This document shows positions 7,531 to 15,337 of a stretch of 64,000 nt of DNA, piece after piece (the first letter of the stretch is position 1; each line of letters opens with the position of its first letter). The stretch comes from Planctomycetota bacterium (lineage in GTDB: Bacteria > Planctomycetota > UBA1135 > GCA-002686595), in contig JABACD010000011.1 in NCBI GenBank assembly GCA_014237855.1, forward strand, positions 62,001-126,000. The letters run 5' to 3'. The notes beneath the pieces were generated by a model. That model was not told the DNA's origin, made no database searches, and saw only the letters and a list, made by a program, of their open reading frames with translations. Both the position numbers and the translations under genes were made by a program.

Positions 7531-8985
7531 ATGGCAACCGCCCAGAAGAAACGTCCCTTCCAGAAGCGCAACTTCAACAAGAAGAAACAGCGCTCGGCCA
7601 GCCCCGCCTTCGACGACGGAATTGTCCGGCTCGACTACGGAACGCTCCCCGAGGATCTCGACGAGGAGGGACTGGCCGAGCTGGAAGCTTCCTTGCCCAA
7701 GTCCACTCGCAAGACCAAGCCCAAGAAGGTCGAGTTCAAGGAGCTGCAAGCCCTCGACATGGAAGACCTGGTAGAGGTTGCCGCCAAGGAGAAGGTCGAG
7801 AAGCCCGGCACCAAGCGCCATGAGATCCTGCGCAGGATCACCATCCAGCGCTTGGAGAAGCGCGTCCCTGTGGTGGCAGAGGGCTGTGTCCAGCTGGTCC
7901 AGGAAGGGCATGCATTCCTGCGCTTCTCCCACAACGACTACATGACCAGCCACGAGGATGTCTTCATCCCGCCGTCGGTCGTCGAGAGCAATGCGCTCAA
8001 GCAGGGGATGAGTGTCCGTGGGTTGCTGCGCCCGGCCAAGCAGAACGAGAAGCTCTTCGCCCTCCAGACCGTCGAGGAGATTGACGGAGAGAAACCCGGC
8101 GAGGTGCTGTCCCGTACACCCTTCAAGGAGCTGACACCGATCTACCCGATCGAGCGCGTGATCCTCGAGGGCACGGAGGACAACCCCCTCGAGATGCGCA
8201 TCGTCGACCTGATCACTCCCATTGGTTTGGGTCAGCGAGGCCTGATCGTCGCTCCGCCTAGAACCGGCAAGACGGTGCTCCTGCAGATGCTCGCGAAGTC
8301 GATCGCCAACAGCATGCCCCAGGCACACCTGATGATCCTGCTGGTGGATGAGCGCCCGGAGGAGGTCACCGACTTCCAGCGCACCATCACCACTGGAAGT
8401 CACGAGGTGATCAGTTCAACCTTTGATGAGCCGGCTTCGCGGCACATCCAGGTGGCCGAGATGGCGATTGCCAAGGCCCGCTCAATGGTCGAGGCTGGCC
8501 AGGACGTCGTGATCCTGCTGGACTCGATCACCCGACTTGCTCGCGCCTGCAACATCGAGGCGCCCTCCAATGGCAAGCTGCTCTCCGGAGGTATCGAGGC
8601 CACCGCGCTACAGATGCCCAAGCGCTTCTTCGGCTCCGCTCGAAAAATGGAGGATGGCGGCTCCCTGACAATCCTGGGCACCGCCCTGATCGAGACCGGA
8701 TCCAAGATGGATGAGGTCATCTTCGAGGAGTTCAAGGGCACCGGCAACATGGAGATCGTGCTCGACCGTCGCATTTCTGATCGTCGCATCTTCCCCGCCA
8801 TCGACATCAACCGCTCCGGCACCAGGAAGGAAGAGCTGCTCTTCAATGAGGAGGAGATCAGACGCGTCTGGATGCTTCGTAAGGTGCTCAATGAGCTCGA
8901 CCCCGTCGAGGCCATGGAGATGCTCATCCAGAAGATGAAGAAGACCCGGGTCAACGGGGAATTCCTCCTGACGATTGGCTCCTAG
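7531..8985 (+). CDS. rho: Transcription termination factor Rho
   Basis: Hexameric RNA-dependent ATPase/helicase that ends transcription at Rho-dependent sites. The 484-residue protein has a Lys/Arg-rich N-terminal tail (about 1-20), an acidic linker, the Rho N-terminal domain (about 70-110), an S1-like RNA-binding domain (about 115-180; EGHAFLRF, DVFIPPS), and the RecA-like ATPase domain with Walker A APPRTGKT (241-248), MILLVDERPEEV (Walker B-type region) and the SGGIEATALQMPKRFFG loop. E. coli Rho has 419 residues; the excess is the N-terminal extension. All catalytic segments appear intact. The gene is co-directional with coaE upstream and a glycosyltransferase 14 bases downstream. Many gene ends in this window have hairpins without T-tracts, consistent with reliance on Rho (inference). 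Confidence 0.97.
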   Translation: MATAQKKRPFQKRNFNKKKQRSASPAFDDGIVRLDYGTLPEDLDEEGLAELEASLPKSTRKTKPKKVEFKELQALDMEDLVEVAAKEKVEKPGTKRHEILRRITIQRLEKRVPVVAEGCVQLVQEGHAFLRFSHNDYMTSHEDVFIPPSVVESNALKQGMSVRGLLRPAKQNEKLFALQTVEEIDGEKPGEVLSRTPFKELTPIYPIERVILEGTEDNPLEMRIVDLITPIGLGQRGLIVAPPRTGKTVLLQMLAKSIANSMPQAHLMILLVDERPEEVTDFQRTITTGSHEVISSTFDEPASRHIQVAEMAIAKARSMVEAGQDVVILLDSITRLARACNIEAPSNGKLLSGGIEATALQMPKRFFGSARKMEDGGSLTILGTALIETGSKMDEVIFEEFKGTGNMEIVLDRRISDRRIFPAIDINRSGTRKEELLFNEEEIRRVWMLRKVLNELDPVEAMEMLIQKMKKTRVNGEFLLTIGS

Positions 8986-9002
8986 CAGACGCGGAGGGCT
9001 TG

Positions 9003-10211
9003 GTGCGAGTCCTCTTGGTCACCTCCCGATTTGACCTGATTGGTGGTAGTGAGCGCTACGCGCGCGATGTGCTGGATGGCCTGCTCCTGCGGGGTCATGA
9101 TGTCCAGGTCGTCTGCGCACGTGGCGAGGACCGGGAGGATGGCAGGGTTCACCAGATTGACGGCCTGGACGAGAATTCGCCGAGCAGGGCCTGTCTTGCG
9201 GAGCTACGCGAGAACCTCCTGGGAGTCGATCGAGTGCTGCTGCTCTCCAACGCTCCGGTCGGGCAACTGCGGGTGCTCCTCTCGGGGCCTCCCCTGCTGC
9301 GCTTCGTCCAGGACCACACCCTCTTCTGCCCAGGACGAAACAAGCAGCATGAAGACGGTACGCTCTGCCTGCAGCCACTCGGCAGCGAGTGCCTCAGGCG
9401 TTACTACATCGACGGCGGCTGCTCCGGGTTGAAGACCGAGGGAAGGCTCTCCCTACGCTTCCCACTGCGTTCACTCCTTCAGTGCATGAAGGAACTGGAA
9501 CTTACCCGCCGTGCACGGCGGGTGCTGGTCGCATCGAACTACATGCGCAAGGAGCTGCTGCGTGGTGGACTCGGCCCCGAGAACCTCGAGGTCTTGCCCT
9601 ACTTCACACGCGCTGCCACGGAGCAACAGCTTCCGCGAGAACTACCGCTAGCGATCAGGGAGTTCCTGCCCTCCCGAGGAGAGCCAGTTCTCTTCTGCCC
9701 CGCCCGGCTGACCCTGCCGGACAAGGGCATCGACTTCCTGCTGACAGCTCTTGGAAGAGCCAATCCCTCGCTGCACCTGATCATCGCCGGCGACGGGCCA
9801 GCCAGAGGCTTTCTCGAGCAAAAGGCTCAGGGCGAGGGTCTCGCCTCACGAGTGCATTTTGCTGGCTGGCTCGGTCCGGGCGAGATCGAATCGCTCTACT
9901 CCAGGTGCGATGCCGTGGTCTGTCCCTCGGTCTGGAATGAGCCCTTTGGATTGGTCGGCATCGAGGCCATGGCTCATGGCAAGCCCGTCGTGGCCTTCGA
10001 TTGCGGTGGAATCCCCGAGTGGTTGCAAGACGGAGTCACCGGACTTCTCTGCCCACGCAAGGACACCAGCGCACTCTCCATCGCGATCGATCAGGTCACA
10101 GGCGACCGCGCCCTGGCACGACGCCTTGGCGAATCCGGACGCAAACGAGTGGAGGCGGAGTTTCGGCCCGCGCTGCACCTTGACCGCCTCGAGGCCAGCT
10201 TGAAGGGCTAG
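9003..10211 (+). CDS. Glycosyltransferase family 4
   Basis: GT-B fold retaining glycosyltransferase of 402 residues, likely transferring a sugar from a nucleotide donor to a lipid-linked or polysaccharide acceptor on the cytoplasmic side. The N-terminal domain opens with VRVLLVTSRFDLIGGSERYA (GG near the acceptor site). The C-terminal domain has PARLTLPDKGIDFLL, HLIIAGDGPA and the GT4 signature PSVWNEPFGLVGIEAMAHGKP. A Cys-rich insert in the N-terminal half (FCPGRN, LCLQPL, SECLRR, GGCSG) resembles inserts in the two other GT4 proteins at 31-33.6 kb. A TTG at 9000 directly precedes the chosen GTG; GGAGGG at 8993-8998 fits the GTG better. It converges with, and overlaps by four bases, the GT2 gene. 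Confidence 0.9.
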   Translation: MRVLLVTSRFDLIGGSERYARDVLDGLLLRGHDVQVVCARGEDREDGRVHQIDGLDENSPSRACLAELRENLLGVDRVLLLSNAPVGQLRVLLSGPPLLRFVQDHTLFCPGRNKQHEDGTLCLQPLGSECLRRYYIDGGCSGLKTEGRLSLRFPLRSLLQCMKELELTRRARRVLVASNYMRKELLRGGLGPENLEVLPYFTRAATEQQLPRELPLAIREFLPSRGEPVLFCPARLTLPDKGIDFLLTALGRANPSLHLIIAGDGPARGFLEQKAQGEGLASRVHFAGWLGPGEIESLYSRCDAVVCPSVWNEPFGLVGIEAMAHGKPVVAFDCGGIPEWLQDGVTGLLCPRKDTSALSIAIDQVTGDRALARRLGESGRKRVEAEFRPALHLDRLEASLKG

Positions 10212-11092
10212 TCGGAAAACGGCTGCTCTAGAGCCAGAAGCAGCCAGATCAGCTCCTCGCGCTCCTCACTCAATGACAGCTGCACGAGTCGATCCGCCAG
10301 CCCCAGCCAGTGGCTCTCGCGCTCCGTCGACTCGTCGAGGTGCTTCCAGCTGAACAAGAGTCGATTCTTCTCGATCGCTGCACGCACGAGCTCGTCGGGC
10401 ACTCGCCCGCTGATCGTCCCTCGATGATGGTGCTCGACCACTGCACGTGGATCGACGAGGACACGGCGCCCTGCCTTCAGAGCCGACTGACACCAGTCCA
10501 CATCCTCCCAGTAGAAGGGCTCGAAGCGTGCATCGAAGGGCTGCTCGAGAAACTCAGCTCGACGAAAGATGAATGCACCTCCGAGCGCAAAGGCCACGGG
10601 AATCCCCCCGGGGTGCAGCGCATGGGCGCGCCCGGGCTCTACCTCCGATTCCTGTCGAGTGATTCGTGCCAGACCTCTCTTGTACTCGAGAGCCGGCAAG
10701 GCCTCCGCGCCTCCTGGCTTCCCATCGAGCAGGATGTAGGGCGAGACCGCTGAGACATCCTCTGCCAGGAGTGTCTCTGTCAGTGGCTCGATGCAGCCAG
10801 GACGCACCATGACATCGGGATTGAGCGCCAGAACCAGCTCATGCCTTGCTTCCTTGACTCCGGCCAGCAGGGAGCGTGCAAACCCCAGGTTGGCCTCGTT
10901 GGGCAGGTACCTCAGCTTCGGGTAGCCCTCCCGGACCCACTCACGCAAGCTGGCCTCGCCACTGTCGTCCACCAGGATGATCTCATCACCACTCGAGCGA
11001 CGATCGAGCTCGACCTGCAAGCATGCCAGGCAGGATTCGAGCAACTCGCGGTCCGCCAGCGTCGGGATGATGATCGTGACCGCGGGGTTCAT
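10208..11092 (-). CDS. Glycosyltransferase family 2 (rhamnosyltransferase-like)
   Basis: Inverting GT-A enzyme, 294 residues. The N-terminus VTIIIPTLADRELLESCL, IILVDDSGE (UDP-sugar binding DD), NLGFARSLLAGV, LALNPDVM (DxD-equivalent region) and FEPFYWEDVDWC near residue 190 are standard for the family that decorates O-antigen or exopolysaccharide. No membrane helices are seen, so it should act on the cytoplasmic face. The ATG overlaps the stop of the GT4-coiled-coil gene upstream by four bases (ATGA), so the two are co-translated and probably act on one glycan. The 3' end overlaps the convergent GT4 gene by four bases. Confidence 0.92.
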   Translation of the reverse strand: MNPAVTIIIPTLADRELLESCLACLQVELDRRSSGDEIILVDDSGEASLREWVREGYPKLRYLPNEANLGFARSLLAGVKEARHELVLALNPDVMVRPGCIEPLTETLLAEDVSAVSPYILLDGKPGGAEALPALEYKRGLARITRQESEVEPGRAHALHPGGIPVAFALGGAFIFRRAEFLEQPFDARFEPFYWEDVDWCQSALKAGRRVLVDPRAVVEHHHRGTISGRVPDELVRAAIEKNRLLFSWKHLDESTERESHWLGLADRLVQLSLSEEREELIWLLLALEQPFSD

Positions 11093-13419
11093 GATTCACC
11101 CTCCCGCTCCTCCACTGCCCCACCTTCCAGCCGCTCCCACTCCTTGAGTCTCTTGCTGAGCTGTCTGTCGAGGATGCTGGAGATCACCCCCCCACGCTCT
11201 TTCCGCGCGGAGCGCATCTCCTCCCTGCGCCAGGCTAGCTCCTCATCCAGCGACTTCAGGCGCTCGAGGTGGACCACCAGCTCTCGCTGCAGGAACTGCT
11301 CGTGTTCCCGGGCCGCCAACCGATCCCGCTGTAGCTCGTCATGTGCAGCTCGGAGACCTTCCAGGGTTGCAGCAAGCTCCACTCGGATCGCCTCTCCGGT
11401 GGCCAGTTCAGCGGCTCTAGCGCCCTGAGTCTCCTCGAGGTGAGCTTGCCGATCCTCGAGACACTCGCGGGTCCAGCTGAGCTCCTTCGTGAGTGACTCC
11501 AGTCTGCTCCTGTGCTCCACGACTCTCCCCTGCATCTCGACCAGGGTTGCCTGAGCCAGTTCGAGCTCAGACCGATCAGACTCGGTGGTCCGGGCGGCCA
11601 GTCCCAGCTCCGCTTCGAGGGAGGTCCTTGTCAGCTCTCCGAGGTCGATCTCGGCTCGAAGGGCCTCCAGCTCGCGCTCCTGACTCGCGAGGCGCTGCTC
11701 CTGCCAACCCAGCCGCTCATCACGCTCCGCGAGCAAGCTCTCGTTCCACTCCGCGCGCTCACGCTCGCTCTTGGCCGATAGCTCCAGATCACCGACGCGT
11801 TGCTCCAGCACCTCCAGACTGTGGGCCTTGTTCTGATCGAGCCCGTCTCTCCAGCGCTTCTCACGCGCAGCCTCTGCCAGGCGTTCGCGTGCACCCGCGC
11901 CCGCCTCGAAGAGTTGCACCAGGGAGGCAGCCGAGGGCAGCTTCGGTAGGCCACGCTGCTCGAGCCCCGCAGCGGCTCGCTGGAGGAGCACCCGAGTCGG
12001 CAGAGCAGCCAGTTCCTGGTGTCGACGGGCAAACTCCCAGAGGTGCGCCGGCGTCTGCTGGAGTCCACGAGATCGAGCATCTGCAAACTCACTCACCAGC
12101 TCTTCGTAACGCTCCTCCAGTTCTTGAGCATCCTCTTCGATGGTCTTCGGAGGGCGCACTCCTGCCGTCAATGAGTCGAGGAACGCCCTATCTCCAGCGC
12201 AGCGCTCCAGGCCTGCTCGCCACGCGCTGACATCGCCAGCGGCGAGCAAGAGCCCATCGACCCCATCCTTGACACTCTCACGCAGTGCTGGAGAGTCGCT
12301 CGCCAGCACGGGCAAACCCGCGGAGAAGGCCTCACGCAGCACAAAGGGGGCATTCTCGGTCCAGAGCGACGGCAAGACCAGCAGGTCTGAGTTCGCCAGG
12401 AGCCCCGGGAGTTCCTGGCGATCGAAGGCGCCACCCAGCTCCGCGCCGCAGCGCTCCGCGGACTCACACAAGACGCGTGAGTAGGAGCTAGAGCCGGCAC
12501 ACCCACGCAGGTTGAGCTGAACTTGCCCCTGGAGGCCCTCGCATGCCTGAAGCAGGACATGGACGCCCTTGTGCTCATAGTAACCTCCGAGATAAAGAAC
12601 TCTCAGAGGCTCTCCAGCACGGCGCCTCGACCGGTCAAGCGACTGAATCCTGGAGACATCGATTCCACAGGAGCGAACCTCAACCTCACGCCGCAGACCC
12701 GCTTGCCGCAGGGTCTGCGCCAGAAATCTAGTGGGAGCCTCGAGGTGATCGACTCGAGAAAGAGCGGACAGCCTTTGTCGCACCCCCTCGCGAATGCGGC
12801 GCGCCAGAAGAGGCACCTGGCCTGCGTACTCCCCTCCATCTGCAAGCACCCTCGAGACGGCCTCAATCAGCTCTGCAGAAGCGTCGCCAGGGACCAGGAA
12901 GCCATCGTGGCTGCAGAGTTCTCGATCGAGGACGCCGCGTGCCAGCCTGGAGCGCGCTGCCGCCTCGAAGTCGCCTGGCTCGAGAGCCGAGAGGTCCGGC
13001 GCCAGGAGGGTGTAGTCATCGCTCACCGCGAAGCCGTCATGAGCTGTGAAGAGCACAGGGCAATCCTGATCCCGAGCCAGATCGAGAGCCTCGCACGGAA
13101 AGCCCAGGAGGTGCTGGAAGTGCACCACCTGAGGCTGCTCGCGCACGAGAAATCGCTGGAGAGCCTCATCGGCCCCGGGGGCGGCCCTGCGACGGTCCTC
13201 ATCCTCCATCGCCGGGTCGAAGCTCAGCCACGTGACGCCAAAGCCATCGCGGTGGATACGCTCCTGGGTCAGGTAGGGTCGCTCCTTGTCCGGGCGTGGC
13301 GCAAGGATCTCGACCTGATGCCCACGAGCGACCAGAGCTCTGGCCAGGGACTCGGTGTAGACCTCTACCCCTGTTCGCGAGACAGGCGTGAAGGCGTGAA
13401 GTACCAGGGAGATTCGCAT
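11089..13419 (-). CDS. Glycosyltransferase family 4 with long C-terminal coiled coil
   Basis: The start at 13419 (MRISLVLHAFTP) is the natural GT4 beginning; the frame extends upstream without plausible coding. Residues about 1-450 form a GT-B glycosyltransferase: GVEVYTESLARAL, HFQHLLGFP, LRVLYLGGYYEHKGVHVLL, DLLVLPSLWTENAPFVLREAF. Residues about 500-750 are a Glu/Arg/Leu-rich coiled coil (ERDERLGWQEQRLAS, LEALRAEIDLGEL and similar), ending near a DRQLSKRLKEWERLEG tail. Total 776 residues, roughly twice a normal GT4. The coiled coil may drive oligomerisation or length control of the polysaccharide, as coiled-coil tethers do in some O-antigen systems; that is inference. Translationally coupled to the GT2 gene. 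Confidence 0.88.
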   Translation of the reverse strand: MRISLVLHAFTPVSRTGVEVYTESLARALVARGHQVEILAPRPDKERPYLTQERIHRDGFGVTWLSFDPAMEDEDRRRAAPGADEALQRFLVREQPQVVHFQHLLGFPCEALDLARDQDCPVLFTAHDGFAVSDDYTLLAPDLSALEPGDFEAAARSRLARGVLDRELCSHDGFLVPGDASAELIEAVSRVLADGGEYAGQVPLLARRIREGVRQRLSALSRVDHLEAPTRFLAQTLRQAGLRREVEVRSCGIDVSRIQSLDRSRRRAGEPLRVLYLGGYYEHKGVHVLLQACEGLQGQVQLNLRGCAGSSSYSRVLCESAERCGAELGGAFDRQELPGLLANSDLLVLPSLWTENAPFVLREAFSAGLPVLASDSPALRESVKDGVDGLLLAAGDVSAWRAGLERCAGDRAFLDSLTAGVRPPKTIEEDAQELEERYEELVSEFADARSRGLQQTPAHLWEFARRHQELAALPTRVLLQRAAAGLEQRGLPKLPSAASLVQLFEAGAGARERLAEAAREKRWRDGLDQNKAHSLEVLEQRVGDLELSAKSERERAEWNESLLAERDERLGWQEQRLASQERELEALRAEIDLGELTRTSLEAELGLAARTTESDRSELELAQATLVEMQGRVVEHRSRLESLTKELSWTRECLEDRQAHLEETQGARAAELATGEAIRVELAATLEGLRAAHDELQRDRLAAREHEQFLQRELVVHLERLKSLDEELAWRREEMRSARKERGGVISSILDRQLSKRLKEWERLEGGAVEEREGES

Positions 13420-13639
13420 GGGCTCGGCCGCCACGAGGCGGTCACGAGCCCTCAGGGTAGCCCAAGGAACCGATCCACTCGACCTCAATCAGGCTCGGAA
13501 GAGCTACCGAACGAACAATCCAAATAATGAGAGGTCCTATTTCAGTCCAGAAAGACAACCAGCCGAAAGGGGGCACTCAAGGCAGAGTCCGCTGGCGCGT
13601 GCAGGGAGCGCGTCTGGGCAATTCGAGTGGGATCGAGTC

Positions 13640-14206
13640 ATGTATGGACGAAATGGGTCGCAGGGCCGGGGTACCGGTCTGGCGAATAAGAAGGCTTCGG
13701 GCTTCACGCTCGTAGAGATTGGCATGGCCATGACGGTTCTTCTCGTGGCCTTGATGGCCATGGGAGCTTCAACCTTGCGGATGAGCTCCCTGCGTCGTCA
13801 GAACCGCGAGAGAGCGCTGGCACAGAACGCCATCCGATTGATCTCGGAGCAGCTGCATGCAACCGCAGACGAAGTGCGGCGTGCGGGCGGAGACTGGTCA
13901 CCTGAATTCATCGCCGAGATCTCCCCCGGCGGCTCGCTGGGCAATGAGTTCGCGATCAGGGGTCTCAATCCCCAGGCAGACACGACGACCGTGGGCACCA
14001 TCGAGGTCATGGTCGACGAGACGGCCAGCGACGCGGAGACGGGTTTCGAGCTGGGCATGCCTCGCGACCTCGACGGAGATGGCCAGATTCTCAGCAGTGA
14101 TGTCAGCGCCAACGCACGCATCCTGCCAGTCGTCGTTCGCGTTCAGTGGCGCGGGATCTCCGGCAATGTTCAGATCGTCCATCCCTTCTACGTGATTGGC
14201 TACTGA
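13640..14206 (+). CDS. PilV-like type IV prepilin/pseudopilin
   Basis: 188-residue protein with a class III (prepilin) signal: a basic leader ending KKASG, cleavage expected between Gly21 and Phe22, then FTLVEIGMAMTVLLVALMAMG with the conserved Glu at mature position 5 (Glu26). The globular part is short and acidic and includes a Asp-rich stretch DLDGDGQ that could bind calcium. It would be processed by prepilin peptidase and enter a type IV pilus or type II secretion pseudopilus as a minor subunit. The chosen ATG is the last Met before the leader; the frame is open far upstream but overlaps the promoter region of the divergent glycosyltransferase. It heads a three-gene cassette with two bases before the next ATG. 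No pilus ATPase or peptidase gene is in this window. Confidence 0.87.
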   Translation: MYGRNGSQGRGTGLANKKASGFTLVEIGMAMTVLLVALMAMGASTLRMSSLRRQNRERALAQNAIRLISEQLHATADEVRRAGGDWSPEFIAEISPGGSLGNEFAIRGLNPQADTTTVGTIEVMVDETASDAETGFELGMPRDLDGDGQILSSDVSANARILPVVVRVQWRGISGNVQIVHPFYVIGY

Positions 14207-14208
14207 GC

Positions 14209-15273
14209 ATGAGAGCCTGCTCTAGAAAAGCTGTCAGCCGCGAGGACCGGCGCGGGATGACCATCCTCGAGTTGATTCTCAGCTTCGGAATCCTGACCAC
14301 GATCCTGCTGGCGGTTTTTGGCGTGATTCAGCGCGACACTCAGCTGGCCCACTCGACCCTGGGGATCGCCATCTCCGAGATGAAAGCACAGCAGATGCTG
14401 CGCAAGATGGAGGGCGAGCTCGCCAACGCACGCGGAGCCGTACCAATTGCGGCCCTGACCACTGACCTCTCCTCCATGAGCGTCGGGCCGATCGATGTCG
14501 ACCTGACCCTCGGGTTCCCTCCCAGAGGGACACTGCTGCTGTCCCGCGGAACAGACGACGAGGAACGCGTTGACTACACGGGACTGGTCTCTACCCAGAA
14601 CCGATTCCTGAGCCTGGACCGTGGAGTGCAGTGCACCCAACCCTCTAGCCACTCCGCAGGAGTCGGTGTCGACGTCCTCTGGGCCTCGATGGCTCAGCCT
14701 ATCGACATCCAGGAGAGTCCTCCCCCGGAGCTCTGGGATGGCCGGGCCCTGGAGCCCACCGGGCCAGTGTACTTCCGGGGGGATGGAACAGGTTTCTCCT
14801 ATCGAGTCCCCGTGGATCCAACCGGCTCGATTCCGCCCAACTACCTTGATGGTGACGACCTGCGCTGGGGCCACACGATTCAGGATGTGGGTGACGAGGA
14901 CGGCTGGGCCTGTCTGTACTTCCAGCCCTCGAGAACGATCGCGGAGAGCGTCACCGGGGATGATCTGAACAATGACGGAGACACCCTGGATGTGTTCGAC
15001 ATCGGCCAGCTTCGCCGATTGATCTGGGACACTCTGGACCCCGACATTCCCCCCCGTGACCTGGGAATGGGCCCCACGAATGTGCTGCAAGAGCAGTGTA
15101 ACTACGGAGGCGACCTGGACGGCGACGGCTTCGATGACCCGATCTTCCTTTGGAACGACGAGAACCGCCAGCTGCATCTGCGTCTCTACATCCTGGGTAG
15201 GACCAATGCGGACATTCCAATCGTTCGTGAGGTCAGCTCGATGGTCTTCTTGAGGAATGAGCCGGAGAGCTGA
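14209..15273 (+). CDS. PilW-like type IV prepilin/pseudopilin
   Basis: 354 residues with prepilin leader ending REDRRG; cleavage between Gly16 and Met17 leaves MTILELILSFGILTTILLAVFG with Glu at mature position 5 (Glu21). The extended periplasmic region is rich in Asp/Gly, with DLNNDGDTLDVFD and GGDLDGDGFDDP, which look like dockerin-type calcium loops. PilW-like minor pilins commonly pair with PilV and PilX, as here. The ATG lies two bases after the preceding stop. The 3' end overlaps an alternative start of the next gene (ATG 15257), but the better start there is 15338. Confidence 0.86.
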   Translation: MRACSRKAVSREDRRGMTILELILSFGILTTILLAVFGVIQRDTQLAHSTLGIAISEMKAQQMLRKMEGELANARGAVPIAALTTDLSSMSVGPIDVDLTLGFPPRGTLLLSRGTDDEERVDYTGLVSTQNRFLSLDRGVQCTQPSSHSAGVGVDVLWASMAQPIDIQESPPPELWDGRALEPTGPVYFRGDGTGFSYRVPVDPTGSIPPNYLDGDDLRWGHTIQDVGDEDGWACLYFQPSRTIAESVTGDDLNNDGDTLDVFDIGQLRRLIWDTLDPDIPPRDLGMGPTNVLQEQCNYGGDLDGDGFDDPIFLWNDENRQLHLRLYILGRTNADIPIVREVSSMVFLRNEPES

Positions 15274-15337
15274 GGGGCTGGGAAGCGAGTATCGATATCT
15301 GATGGGTGACGAGAGCTGGGACTTACGGGGAAGACTG

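Noticed and set aside
7402..8403. 333-codon minus-strand frame across rho
   Set aside because: Antisense to the conserved Rho coding region; Leu/Asp/Gly-rich sequence typical of shadow frames.
12523..13527. 334-codon plus-strand frame across the glycosyltransferase gene
   Set aside because: Antisense shadow of the GT4-coiled-coil gene; it has no recognisable domain.
13420..13639. Promoter search between divergent glycosyltransferase and prepilin genes
   Set aside because: AT-rich patches (AATAATGAG, TATTTC) occur but no -35/-10 pair with acceptable spacing was found.
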